Of a stretch of DNA of 64,000 bases, positions 41,807 through 49,910 are shown piece after piece. The DNA comes from Cardiobacterium sp. Marseille-Q4385 (GTDB taxonomy: Bacteria > Pseudomonadota > Gammaproteobacteria > Cardiobacteriales > Cardiobacteriaceae). The position numbers were made by a program, and so were the translations under genes. Every line of letters begins with the position of its first letter. Position 1 is the first letter of the stretch. The DNA lies in NCBI RefSeq assembly GCF_916618745.1, contig NZ_OU745373.1, positions 248,001-312,000 of the forward strand, read 5' to 3'. The notes beneath the pieces are model-generated. The model worked only from the letters and a program-made list of their open reading frames with translations. It was not told the DNA's origin and searched no databases.

Positions 41807-42871
41807 CTACCCTATCGTCGTCAGCAGGCGGCGTACCGGTGCGGGCAAGCCTTTATCAAGCGCGACTTCTCGCGGCAGCCAGTCGGCCGGATTGGCAGGA
41901 TGTCCGATTTGCACGGCAAGCGGGGTGATGTGCAGGGTGTAGTGGGTGAAGATGTGGGTGATGACGGGCAGGAGGCGCTGTGCGGTGATGCTGCCGAGCC
42001 GGCGGGCGGCGTGCAGGGCGGCGTCTGCATCATCGTATTCGGGTAATGACCACAGGCTGCGCCAGATGCCACTATCGGGGCGGCGGTAGAGGTGGACGCT
42101 ATCGCCGCAGTAGGCGAGCAGCATCACGGTCGTTTTTTCCGGCTTGGTTTTAGGACGGCGTTTTTCCGGCAATGCAGCGGTAGCGTCGTGGGCAATAGCG
42201 TAGCAGTCGGCGGCGACAGGACAGGCGCCACACTGCGGACGGCTGCGCGTGCAAATGGCGCTGCCGAGGTCCATCAGGCCCTGGGTGTAGCGACGCAGAG
42301 TGGCAGCGTCGTCCGGCAGGAGGGCTTCGGCTGTCGCCCATAATGCCTGCTGCGTGGCAGGGCGGTCAGGCGCGCCGTAGATGCCGGCGTGACGAGCGAG
42401 AATGCGTTTGACGTTGCCATCGAGGATGGCCTCTTTGTGGCCGTAAGCGAAGACGGCGATGGCAGCGGCGGTGCTGCGCCCAACACCGCGCAGGGTTTCG
42501 AGGGCAGCGCGGTCGGCGGGGAAACGCCCGCCGAAGGTATCCATCACTTGCTGCGCGGCCTGATGCAGGTTGCGCGCGCGGCTGTAATAGCCGAGCCCCG
42601 ACCAGCAGGCAAGCACATCATCGGCGGAAGCGGCGGCGAGCGCGGCGACGTCGGGGAAGCGGGCAAGGAAACGCGGATAGTAGTCGAGCACGGTCGCCAC
42701 TTGCGTTTGTTGCAGCATGATTTCCGAGAGCCAGACGCGGTAGGGATCATCGCATTGCCACGGCAGATGATGGCGGCCATGCCGCGCCTGCCAGGCGGCA
42801 ATGCGGGTGGCAAATGGCGGCAGGTGGGCAGGGCGCGCAGACGGCGGAAAAGCGAGGGAAGTTTGGCTCAT
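41807..42871 (-). CDS. mutY: Adenine DNA glycosylase MutY
   Basis: This 354-residue enzyme removes adenine opposite 8-oxoguanine. It shows LPWQCDDPYRVWLSEIMLQQTQVATV at the catalytic Glu (core WLSEIMLQQTQV), the helix-hairpin-helix LETLRGVGRSTAAAI with Ser in place of the bifunctional Lys, and the iron-sulfur cluster C-x6-C-x2-C-x5-C (CTRSRPQCGACPVAADC near residue 207). The C-terminal NUDIX-like domain recognises 8-oxoguanine. The NSS transporter gene lies 20 bases upstream on the same strand. Confidence 0.96.
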   Translation of the reverse strand: MSQTSLAFPPSARPAHLPPFATRIAAWQARHGRHHLPWQCDDPYRVWLSEIMLQQTQVATVLDYYPRFLARFPDVAALAAASADDVLACWSGLGYYSRARNLHQAAQQVMDTFGGRFPADRAALETLRGVGRSTAAAIAVFAYGHKEAILDGNVKRILARHAGIYGAPDRPATQQALWATAEALLPDDAATLRRYTQGLMDLGSAICTRSRPQCGACPVAADCYAIAHDATAALPEKRRPKTKPEKTTVMLLAYCGDSVHLYRRPDSGIWRSLWSLPEYDDADAALHAARRLGSITAQRLLPVITHIFTHYTLHITPLAVQIGHPANPADWLPREVALDKGLPAPVRRLLTTIG

Positions 42872-42891
42872 CAGGCAAAGGAATCAGCCGT

Positions 42892-44235
42892 TCAGATGAT
42901 GCCGATGCCGTGTAGGAAAACGACGATGATGGCGAGCGGCGCGAGGTAGCGCACGAGGAAGTACCACAGGTTGAACAGCCACACGGGCAAGGTACTGCCG
43001 GTCATCGCCTCCTGCTGCACTGCGTTCTTGCGCCACGCCCAGGCGGTGAAGAGCGCTATCAGCAACGCACCAAGCGGCATTGACCAGCCGGTAACGAGGT
43101 AATCGAGGGTATCGAAGATGCCGCGTTCGCCGATGAGTTTGACGCCCGCCAATTTGCCGAAGGCCAGCGCCGAGGGGATGCCGCAAAGGAAGATGGCGCT
43201 GCCGATGAGCCAGGTGTAGCGGGCGCGGGTGTGCGGCTTTTTGTAGGCGAGCACGGCGACGATATTTTCCAGCATGGAGAAGGCCGAGGTCAGGGTGGCG
43301 AAGAGGACGAGCACCATGAAGACGACGAAGAGCGGCACGCCGAGCGGCAGTTTGGCAAAGACAGCGGGCAGGATGGCAAAAATCAGGCCGGGGCCCTGAT
43401 CAGGCTGGTAGCCGAGGGCGAAAACGGCGGGGAAGATGACGAGACCGGCAAGGAGCGAGATGGCCAGATTCATCCACACGATGCTGTTGGCGCTGCGCAG
43501 CAGGTCGTAATCATCACGCAGGTAAGAGGCGTAGGTAATCATCACCGAAACGCCGATGCTGAGGGCAAAGAAGGCCTGCCCCAGCGCAGCGAGCAGGGTT
43601 TCGCCGGTGAAATACGACCAGTCGGGTTTGAGCAGGAAAACCACACCCTGCCAGGCGCCGGGCAGGGTCAGCGAGCGCACGGCAAGGAGGAGGAACATGA
43701 CAAACAGGGCGGGCATCATGTATTTGTTCGCCTTTTCGATGCCCTGGCTGACACCCGCGCTGACGACGTAGATGGTCGCGATCATAAACAGTCCCTGGAA
43801 GAGGACGGCCTCAGTGGGGTTGGCAATCATCGTGCCGAAGAAATTGCCGTAATCCGTGCCTGCGCTCAGGTCGCCGATGAGGCCATGATAGAGGTAAGCG
43901 ATGACCCAGCCGCCGACCACGCTGTAAAACGAGAGCAGGACGAAGCAGGTGATGACGCCGAGCCAGCCAACCAGCGGCCAAGCGCTGCCGGGGCGGATGC
44001 GGTGGAAAGCCTGGATAGCGTTGTGGCGGCTATGACGGCCAATGACAAATTCGGCGATGAGCACGGGCGCGGCGACGAGGAAGGTCATGACAGTAAAGAG
44101 CAGGAAAAACAGCGCACCACCGTGAGTACCGGCGGTGTAAGGGAATTTCCAGATGGCGCCGAGGCCGATGGCAGAGCCGGCGGCAGAGAGAATGAAACCG
44201 AGGCGGGAAGTCCAGTTATCGTGCGTTTTTTTCAT
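42892..44235 (-). CDS. Sodium-dependent transporter, NSS (SNF) family
   Basis: This 447-residue inner-membrane protein has about eleven hydrophobic segments and the NSS opening SRLGFILSAAGSAIGLGAIWKFPY (core SAAGSAIGLGAIWKFPY), which shapes the sodium and substrate sites. Bacterial members such as LeuT, MhsT and TnaT import amino acids with sodium. The exact substrate is unknown. A ribosome site is not obvious beyond AATGACGG, but the start matches the family. Transcription probably continues into mutY. Confidence 0.92.
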   Translation of the reverse strand: MKKTHDNWTSRLGFILSAAGSAIGLGAIWKFPYTAGTHGGALFFLLFTVMTFLVAAPVLIAEFVIGRHSRHNAIQAFHRIRPGSAWPLVGWLGVITCFVLLSFYSVVGGWVIAYLYHGLIGDLSAGTDYGNFFGTMIANPTEAVLFQGLFMIATIYVVSAGVSQGIEKANKYMMPALFVMFLLLAVRSLTLPGAWQGVVFLLKPDWSYFTGETLLAALGQAFFALSIGVSVMITYASYLRDDYDLLRSANSIVWMNLAISLLAGLVIFPAVFALGYQPDQGPGLIFAILPAVFAKLPLGVPLFVVFMVLVLFATLTSAFSMLENIVAVLAYKKPHTRARYTWLIGSAIFLCGIPSALAFGKLAGVKLIGERGIFDTLDYLVTGWSMPLGALLIALFTAWAWRKNAVQQEAMTGSTLPVWLFNLWYFLVRYLAPLAIIVVFLHGIGII

Positions 44236-44291
44236 GAGTAATGACGGAATGTTTGGTGGAAAGGGGCGACATTATGCCCGCTTCCGCCAGC

Positions 44292-44389
44292 AATAGTGGT
44301 TTCAAATAGCGATGGCGAGCCGAAGGAAGACGGGAGGGAAGCCGATCAGACGGTGCAACACCGTGACGATTTTTTAGATGTTTAACTAT
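44292..44389. mobile_element. Diverged second copy of the Correia-like element
   Basis: The right half (GGTGCAACACCGTGACGATT, then TTTAGATGTTTAACTAT) matches the right half of the 31159 element almost base for base. The left half is much more diverged; an AATAGTGGTTTCAAA end near 44292 is a plausible partner. It fills the gap between argO and the NSS transporter. Confidence 0.6.
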
Positions 44390-44396
44390 GTTTTCC

Positions 44397-45017
44397 CTAC
44401 ATCATGCTCATGCCGTATCGCAACAGACCATAGGCGATGCCCCACATGATGAGAGCGATGACACCGTCCAGCAGCCGCCAGGTAACAGGGCGGCGAAACA
44501 GCGGTATCAGCAGGCCTGCGCCATAGCCGAGGGCGAAAAACCACAGGGCGGAGGCACTCACCGCGCCGAGCAGGAACAGCCCCCGCGCCAGCGGCGATAG
44601 CGTCCCGGCAATGCCGCCAATGATGACCACGGTATCAAGATAGACATGCGGATTGAGCAGGGTGATGGCCAGCATCAGCAACACCACCTGCCACGGACTG
44701 CCCTGCGTGCTGTCGCCGTCCACAACCAGCGCAGTGCCACCACGCCAGGCACTGCGCCATGCCCGCGCGCCATAAACCAGGAGGAACAGTGCACCAACGA
44801 AGGCCAGCGCGACTGAAGCCGTCTGGCTTTGGCTGATAAACGCACCGAGGCCGAAGACACCAACGCTGATAAGCAGGCAGTCGCAGAGAAAACAAGTGAG
44901 GATGATGGGCAGGACGTGCCAGCGGCGCAAGCCCTGTTTGAGAACGAAGGCATTTTGCGCGCCGATGGCGACGATGAGCCCGCCGGAGACGAGAAAGCCC
45001 TGAAGGATGGTGTGCAT
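44397..45017 (-). CDS. argO: LysE/ArgO-family amino acid exporter
   Basis: This 206-residue inner-membrane protein has six hydrophobic segments and the family start GFLVSGGLIVAIGAQNAFVLKQGL (core AIGAQNAFVLKQ). The central LLNPHVYLDTVVIIGG motif is typical of LysE/ArgO exporters of arginine and lysine. E. coli ArgO has 211 residues. No LysG/ArgP-type regulator gene is adjacent. Symbol by similarity; the substrate is not proven. Confidence 0.87.
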   Translation of the reverse strand: MHTILQGFLVSGGLIVAIGAQNAFVLKQGLRRWHVLPIILTCFLCDCLLISVGVFGLGAFISQSQTASVALAFVGALFLLVYGARAWRSAWRGGTALVVDGDSTQGSPWQVVLLMLAITLLNPHVYLDTVVIIGGIAGTLSPLARGLFLLGAVSASALWFFALGYGAGLLIPLFRRPVTWRLLDGVIALIMWGIAYGLLRYGMSMM

Positions 45018-45080
45018 GATGGATAACCTGGGGAAGCGAATAAAGTGGAATTAGAAAACGTGCAGACTTCGGTGCTTGCA

Positions 45081-45100
45081 CAGAATATCGCCGCTTGGCA
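45081..45100. repeat. Single diverged copy of the intergenic repeat
   Basis: CAGAATATCGCCGCTTGGCA matches the 25-bp unit (CAGTAAATACGCCGCTTGGC) at 17 of about 20 positions. It sits between argO and cutA; the rest of this 100-base gap shows nothing. Confidence 0.55.
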
Positions 45101-45120
45101 CGGTTTTCATAAGTGCCGCG

Positions 45121-45447
45121 TCAATCCGCCCCTGACAATATCCCCGCCGCCCAGTCCCGATAGCCGGCGCTGACCGCAGCGGCGTCCACACAGACAATCT
45201 GCGGGCAGTCATACGGATGCTGCGCCAGGAGCAGTGCCTCCACCGCCGCATACAGATGCCGCGCCGTCTTAATCACCAGCCGCACTTCGTCATCGCGGCA
45301 CAGCTCGCCCTGCCACCAGTAGCGGCTTTCGATCGCCTCACATTGCACGCAGGCGGCAAGATGTGCCGTCAGCAGGGCATCTGCCAGCCGCGCGGCATCG
45401 TCGCGGTTGGCGACCGTCGTCAGCACTAGACACAATTCGATATTCAT
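45121..45447 (-). CDS. cutA: CutA family protein
   Basis: The 108-residue product forms the trimeric ferredoxin-like CutA1 fold. Visible signatures are CLVLTTVANRDDAARLADALL at the start (core LTTVANRDDA), CVQCEAIESRYWWQGEL near residue 35, VRLVIKTARHLY, and HPYDCPQIVCVD near 82. It has been linked to divalent-metal tolerance, but its molecular role is unsettled. ATG 45447 with GAGG upstream fits the family; the longer open frame to 45543 does not. Confidence 0.93.
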   Translation of the reverse strand: MNIELCLVLTTVANRDDAARLADALLTAHLAACVQCEAIESRYWWQGELCRDDEVRLVIKTARHLYAAVEALLLAQHPYDCPQIVCVDAAAVSAGYRDWAAGILSGAD

Positions 45448-45525
45448 GGCAGACCTCATGGGGCAACAAAAAAACACGTTTATTGTCATATAATAAAAGT
45501 TCTCAACAACATTGGAGATGATAAC

Positions 45526-46503
45526 ATGCTGAAAAGACGACAATTTATTACCACTACCACCGCATCATTGGCCGCCCTGTCCCTGCCGCTCTCCGCGCAA
45601 ACGGGCAGCAAACTCACCCTGTGGGGGCCGCCGGTCACGCCGAGCGTGCTGCTCGCCATTGCCGCCCGCGACGGCAAAGCGAAAGACATCCGCCCGTTTG
45701 CCGTGCAAATCTGGCGCAGCCCCGACCAGCTCCGCGCCGGCCTGCTGAACGGCGACATCGCCGCCTCCATCGTGCCGAGCTACGTCGCCGCCAACCTCTA
45801 CAACCAGGGCAGGAAGGTCAAGCTGTTCAACATCATGAGCGAGGGGCTGAACTATATCGCTGCGCCTGCCGCCGATGGCAAGCCGTTGGTGACAAGCCTT
45901 GCCGAGCTTGCCACGCACAGCGTCGTCATCCCCTTCAAGAACGATATGCCCGACCTGCTCCTGCAAATCCTCTACAAAAAAGCAGGGCTTGAATTTGCGA
46001 ATATCCACTACACCGCAACGCCGCCGGAAGCGCTAGTAATGTTCCTGAGCGGCAAGGTGGACTGTGCCATGCTGCCCGAACCGCTCCTGAGCCTCGCGCA
46101 AATCAAGGGGAAAGAAAAAGGCAGGGAGATCGTGCGCGCGCTGGATGTGCAGCAGCTGTGGGGCGAAGCCTTCGGCATTGCGCCGCGCGTACCCATCGCT
46201 GGCCTGCTCTTCACCGACGATTTCATCCGCGACAATCAGGAGTTCATCACCGCCCTCAACGATGACCTCAGCGCCGCCGTTACCTGGAGTAAAGAGAACC
46301 CGCAGGAAACCGCCGCCCTTGCCGCAGAGTACCTGCCCTTCCCGAAAGAAGCGCTGGCTGCCGCTATCCCGCACTCACGCTTCGCCGCCATTCCCGCGGC
46401 GAGCATTGACAGCGAACTGCGCAATTTCTACACCGAACTGCACGCGCTGAACGCAAAAATCACCGGCGGCAAAGTGCCGGATGCGGGATTGTTCTACCGT
46501 TAA
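45526..46503 (+). CDS. ABC-type substrate-binding protein (NMT1/SsuA-like), orphan
   Basis: This 325-residue periplasmic protein has a Tat-like leader (KRRQFITTTTASLAAL) and a two-lobed periplasmic binding fold of the NMT1/SsuA/NrtA type: KLTLWGPPVTPSVLLAIA, DIAASIVPSYVAANL, then MFLSGKVDCAMLPEP. Such proteins bind sulfonates, nitrate, taurine or pyrimidine precursors for an ABC importer. No permease or ATPase gene is adjacent; the next gene is an EamA carrier. The ATG follows TTGGAGATG. The 78-base upstream region is AT-rich with a TATAAT at 45489 that lacks a good -35. Confidence 0.85.
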   Translation: MLKRRQFITTTTASLAALSLPLSAQTGSKLTLWGPPVTPSVLLAIAARDGKAKDIRPFAVQIWRSPDQLRAGLLNGDIAASIVPSYVAANLYNQGRKVKLFNIMSEGLNYIAAPAADGKPLVTSLAELATHSVVIPFKNDMPDLLLQILYKKAGLEFANIHYTATPPEALVMFLSGKVDCAMLPEPLLSLAQIKGKEKGREIVRALDVQQLWGEAFGIAPRVPIAGLLFTDDFIRDNQEFITALNDDLSAAVTWSKENPQETAALAAEYLPFPKEALAAAIPHSRFAAIPAASIDSELRNFYTELHALNAKITGGKVPDAGLFYR

Positions 46504-46548
46504 GATCCTATCGACATCCCCCGGCAGCCGCATAACCCAGGAATCCTC

Positions 46549-47433
46549 ATGCCCCCTCCTTCCCACCGCCATGCGGCGCCGCTGCTGCTCCTCGGCTGCG
46601 TCATCTTCGGCCTCGGCAGCCTGATCGTGAAATTTGTCGCCGTCGGCTCTTACGCCATCGCCTTCTGGCGCCTCGCCATCGCTGCCGTCATCTTCCTTGT
46701 CCTCGCGCGGCTCTGTCGTCATCCCTTCCCGCAGAGCCGCCGCGCCATCGGCGCCGCGCTACTGTCCGGTGTCTTCCTCGCCTTCGACCTCGCCTTATGG
46801 CACGAAAGTATCCATGCTGTCGGCCCCGGCATTTCCACCCTGCTGAACAGCCTGCAAATCTTTTTCCTCACCGCCATCGGCATTGCCTGCTTCGGCGAGC
46901 GACCCAACACCCTGCAAAGCCTCAGCCTGCTGCTTGCCATCGGCGGCGTGGCACTCATCGGCAGCCCCGAATTCGGGCATAACGGCAACGCGGTGTGGGG
47001 CTTTATCAGCGGCACGGCCTCAGGCGCACTGCTGGCGCTTTCCATGCTCTGCGTGCGCAAGACGCATCAAATCGAAAAAACCAGCCTCTTCCCGCTGATG
47101 ATGATTTTGAGCCTGGGCGGAGCGCTGGCGCTGATTACGCCCGCGCTCATCTTTGACCGGGGCGCGCTCTACCCGACGACACTGCACGACATCACGCTAG
47201 TGTTCATCTACGGCGCGGTGATGCAGTGCTTCGCCTGGGGGCTGATTGCCTATGCCATCCCGCTGCTATCGCTATCGCTGACCGGGCTACTGCTGCTTTC
47301 CGAACCGGTCGCCGCCCTGGTTATTGACTATTTTTGGCTGCGCAAACCCATCAACAGCGTGCAATGGGGTGGTGCCGCATTAACCCTCATCGCCATTTAC
47401 CTGGGCTCATACCAGCCCCGGAAAAACGTCTGA
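46549..47433 (+). CDS. EamA/DMT-family transporter
   Basis: This 294-residue protein has ten hydrophobic segments in two EamA halves: ILGCVIFGLGSLIVKF-like start (LLLGCVIFGLGSLIVKFVA), SYAIAFWRLAIAAVIF near residue 32 and a second half with SLTGLLLLSEPVAALVIDY near residue 245. It is an inner-membrane exporter of unknown substrate. It lies 45 bases after the orphan binding protein and may share its transcript. It is the second of three DMT transporters in this window. Confidence 0.88.
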   Translation: MPPPSHRHAAPLLLLGCVIFGLGSLIVKFVAVGSYAIAFWRLAIAAVIFLVLARLCRHPFPQSRRAIGAALLSGVFLAFDLALWHESIHAVGPGISTLLNSLQIFFLTAIGIACFGERPNTLQSLSLLLAIGGVALIGSPEFGHNGNAVWGFISGTASGALLALSMLCVRKTHQIEKTSLFPLMMILSLGGALALITPALIFDRGALYPTTLHDITLVFIYGAVMQCFAWGLIAYAIPLLSLSLTGLLLLSEPVAALVIDYFWLRKPINSVQWGGAALTLIAIYLGSYQPRKNV

Positions 47434-47486
47434 ATGTGCCTGCGCCGCACCATCTTCTCCGCTTAACTTGCTGAATCGGGATGACT

Positions 47487-48152
47487 TCAGCGTTCCAGCA
47501 CATAGCCGTAACCGCGCCGCGTGCGGATGGGGTCGGCGTCCGGTGCGATAGCGCGCAGTTTCTGGCGCAGCGTCTTGATATGGCTGTCCACTGTGCGGTT
47601 ATCGATATGATCAGGGTGATCCCATAGCGTGTTGACCAGCTGGTCGCGGTCGAACGTCTGCCCGGCGTGGGCGAGCAGATGACGCAGCAAGCGGAATTCA
47701 TAGCGGGTGAGATCCAGCGTCTGCCCGTGATAGGCGATCGTCTGCGCGCTTTCATTCACCTGCCAGACATCGGCAGCCGCCCTGCCCTGCCCTTCGCTGC
47801 GGCGGCACACCGCCTTGATGCGCGAAATCAGTTCGCGGCTGCTGAACGGCTTGCCGCAGTAATCATCCGCGCCCAGTTCGAGGCCGACGATGCGATCCAC
47901 CTCCTCATTGCGCGCGGTGAGGAAAATCAGCGGCGTCGCCCAGTCACGGCGGATGCGGCGGCACAGCTCGAAACCGTCCGTATCCGGCAGGCCAACATCC
48001 AAAATGATGCAGTCAAACGCCTGCTGTTGCAGGGCGGCAAGGGCGGCGATGCCGGTGTCGTGCCAAACGACCTGCCAGTTCTCACGCGCCAGCGCGTAAG
48101 TCAGCGGATCGGCAATGGCGGGATCGTCTTCAATCAAAAGAATCTGTTTCAT
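47487..48152 (-). CDS. creB: CreB-like response regulator without adjacent kinase
   Basis: This 221-residue OmpR-family regulator has a receiver domain with LLIEDDPAIADPLTYAL (acidic pair), the phosphorylated Asp in CIILDVGLPDTDGFELC near residue 52, and GADDYCGKPFSSRE with the conserved Lys. The winged-helix domain ends TVDSHIKTLRQKLRAIAPD and RTRRGYGYVLER. From memory the match to E. coli CreB is close along the whole length. No histidine kinase (creC) is next to it, upstream or downstream. It is divergent from a secreted protein gene with a 97-base gap. Confidence 0.8.
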   Translation of the reverse strand: MKQILLIEDDPAIADPLTYALARENWQVVWHDTGIAALAALQQQAFDCIILDVGLPDTDGFELCRRIRRDWATPLIFLTARNEEVDRIVGLELGADDYCGKPFSSRELISRIKAVCRRSEGQGRAAADVWQVNESAQTIAYHGQTLDLTRYEFRLLRHLLAHAGQTFDRDQLVNTLWDHPDHIDNRTVDSHIKTLRQKLRAIAPDADPIRTRRGYGYVLER

Positions 48153-48249
48153 GGCCGGATTATAACGTGGCGTTAAGCGGCCGTTCAGGGCGGAAGGCTA
48201 AGATAGCCCGCACCTGCACACCGGCAGGCGACAACCAAAGAGGTAAACC

Positions 48250-48813
48250 GTGAAAAAAACATTTTTGCCACTTTTACTCGCCCTCGGCGCTCCCGCGCTG
48301 GCCTATAACGACAACGCGGTGGACATGGCCGAACCCACCCCACCCTCCAAAGTTACGACCACATCAACCATCACCACCAGCCGCACCGTCGGCACAGGCG
48401 CAGACAGCACGACCACACAGGAAACCGCCGCGCCAGTCACGGCAGTGCAGGAAGCGGTAGCCACCGACAAACTGCCCGCGCCGCAAAAATACGACGGTGC
48501 CAACGCGCAGCAAACCATGAAATTGCTCAACCAGAACTTCCGCGCCCTGCAACGGGCGGGCTCCCTAGAAGAAATGACCGGACCGCTGCACCTCCTCTCC
48601 GCTTACGCCGACCAGGCCCAAGTGCTGGGCCTCGGTCGCGACGTACCGAACAGCCAGCAGCAAGTCTATGTGGATGAACTGGCACAGTTCCGTCAAGAAA
48701 TCGCCACACTGCGCGGCCATGTGGAGGCGGGCGATTTTGACGCTGCCAAAGCACAGTTGCAGGTTCTCGACCAACTGCGGCAAAGCGGCAACAAAATGTT
48801 CCGCCTGGAATGA
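48250..48813 (+). CDS. Periplasmic cytochrome-b562-fold protein, probably without heme
   Basis: This 187-residue protein has a signal peptide (LLLALGAPALA), a Thr- and Ala-rich linker (residues about 20-85), and a C-terminal four-helix region. That region follows the cytochrome b562 pattern: TMKLLNQNFRALQRAGSLEE at helix 1, then FRQEIATLRGHVEAGDFDAAKAQLQVLDQLR in the last two helices (core EAGDFDAAKAQLQVL). The Met ligand position is kept (TMKLL), but the His of helix 4 is replaced (QSGNKMFR), so heme binding is unlikely. The start is GTG 48250. It is divergent from creB. Confidence 0.72.
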   Translation: MKKTFLPLLLALGAPALAYNDNAVDMAEPTPPSKVTTTSTITTSRTVGTGADSTTTQETAAPVTAVQEAVATDKLPAPQKYDGANAQQTMKLLNQNFRALQRAGSLEEMTGPLHLLSAYADQAQVLGLGRDVPNSQQQVYVDELAQFRQEIATLRGHVEAGDFDAAKAQLQVLDQLRQSGNKMFRLE

Positions 48814-48817
48814 CCAT

Positions 48818-48845
48818 AAAAAAAGCCCCGCAATGGGGCTTTTCT
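48818..48845. terminator. Bidirectional terminator
   Basis: The stem AAAAGCCCC / GGGGCTTTT with a GCAAT loop lies between convergent genes and has A- and T-tracts on both sides. Confidence 0.88.
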
Positions 48846-48846
48846 A

Positions 48847-49200
48847 TCAATAAAACACAAAATACTTGGCAGCCTCGCCTTCACCTTCCTGAATAATCAT
48901 CAGCCAGTCCACATCGCCCTTTTCGGCAATATACACATCACGATGGATAGATTGCTGAATCGGCGAATTGTGGCGGATCGCCTCTTCCACCAGCGCCACC
49001 ATGCCGTTATAAGCGCGCGGCGTAAGAGTGGCGGCGGAATAAGCGATGATCTTCGGACGCGGGCACTTGTTAATCAGCGACAACACCGTAATCAAGGCCG
49101 CATTGGAACTGAGCAAACTGCCAATTTTGCCGAACAATTCCTGCTTTTCATAAACAGCGGTGCTGGTGATGGTTTTCAAATAATCAGCCAGATTCTTCAT
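48847..49200 (-). CDS. Hypothetical protein
   Basis: This 117-residue soluble protein is of no family that I recognise. It begins MKNLADYLKTITSTAVYEK and ends with beta strands (VDWLMIIQEGEGEAAKYFVFY). An ATG at 49200 matches the first Met; a GGGGTC lies upstream on that strand. AT content is higher than in the neighbours. The 120-base gap to the next minus-strand gene holds a small inverted repeat (CCACC / GGTGG near 49254-49269) and nothing else evident. Confidence 0.65.
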   Translation of the reverse strand: MKNLADYLKTITSTAVYEKQELFGKIGSLLSSNAALITVLSLINKCPRPKIIAYSAATLTPRAYNGMVALVEEAIRHNSPIQQSIHRDVYIAEKGDVDWLMIIQEGEGEAAKYFVFY

Positions 49201-49322
49201 GATGACCCCAGAGGTTTAGCGGTTTGAGACATGTGGATTATAAGCCCTTTTCCCACCAAAATGGGTGGATTAATACCGCTTAAACGGGGATTTTTATGTG
49301 GATTTCTGTGGAAAATGCCGCT

Positions 49323-49679
49323 TTACCGCTTGCCGGATGCCAAAGTGACCGAAAAATCCGTCTCCCCCTGCGCATCCTCCCGCAGCAGCACCGCATAACG
49401 GCGCACCGTGCCGCAAGCAGAAACCTGCCATACCTCATCAAAGCGCCACCGTCCCCGCACCTTGCGCTTGCTGACAATCTCGCTCGCGACCGCCTTCACC
49501 TTACGGCAACCGAAAGAATCCTGCTCGAAGCGACGCACCATCGCCAACACATCATTGCGCAGGACATTGTCGCCGCCGAACGTCGCACTCTCACCGCTGA
49601 ACGCAATACCGCTTGCCGCACAAGCCGACAGCAGACAAGCGGACAACCACAGCATCATCCTCACCAAACCGTTACCCAT
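49323..49679 (-). CDS. Small putative lipoprotein
   Basis: The 118-residue product starts at MGNGLVRMMLWLSACLLSAC (49679, GGGAGG upstream). A lipobox LLSAC gives a lipidated Cys near residue 20. The mature part has one further Cys pair (DSFGCRKVK, VSACGTVRRY) that could form a disulfide, and alternating beta-like strands (WRFDEVWQVSACG, TDFSVTLASG). No named family. It stands alone between gaps. Confidence 0.65.
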   Translation of the reverse strand: MGNGLVRMMLWLSACLLSACAASGIAFSGESATFGGDNVLRNDVLAMVRRFEQDSFGCRKVKAVASEIVSKRKVRGRWRFDEVWQVSACGTVRRYAVLLREDAQGETDFSVTLASGKR

Positions 49680-49710
49680 AAACCCCCTCCCTAACAACCT
49701 GCCGCCAGTG

Positions 49711-49740
49711 GCAAAAACGAAACCGCGACCGAAGTCGCGG
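49711..49740 (-). terminator. Terminator of rlmJ
   Basis: The stem CCGCGAC / GTCGCGG with a CGAA loop is followed on the minus strand by TTTCGTTTTT. The remaining 170 bases to rlmJ show no gene. Confidence 0.75.
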
Positions 49741-49910
49741 CACTATTCTAATCAAGCGCCCTACCTGCCGACATCTTCACCGCTTGCAACGACTGCTCCC
49801 TACGCGAGCGGTTCCAGCCTCAAAGGGCGGAAGGCTCAAAGGCAGGACGAATTTAGCCAACCGGGCAGACGCTGCTTGCTTTTCACCGTGCACGAAGTCC
49901 CAGCCGAACC

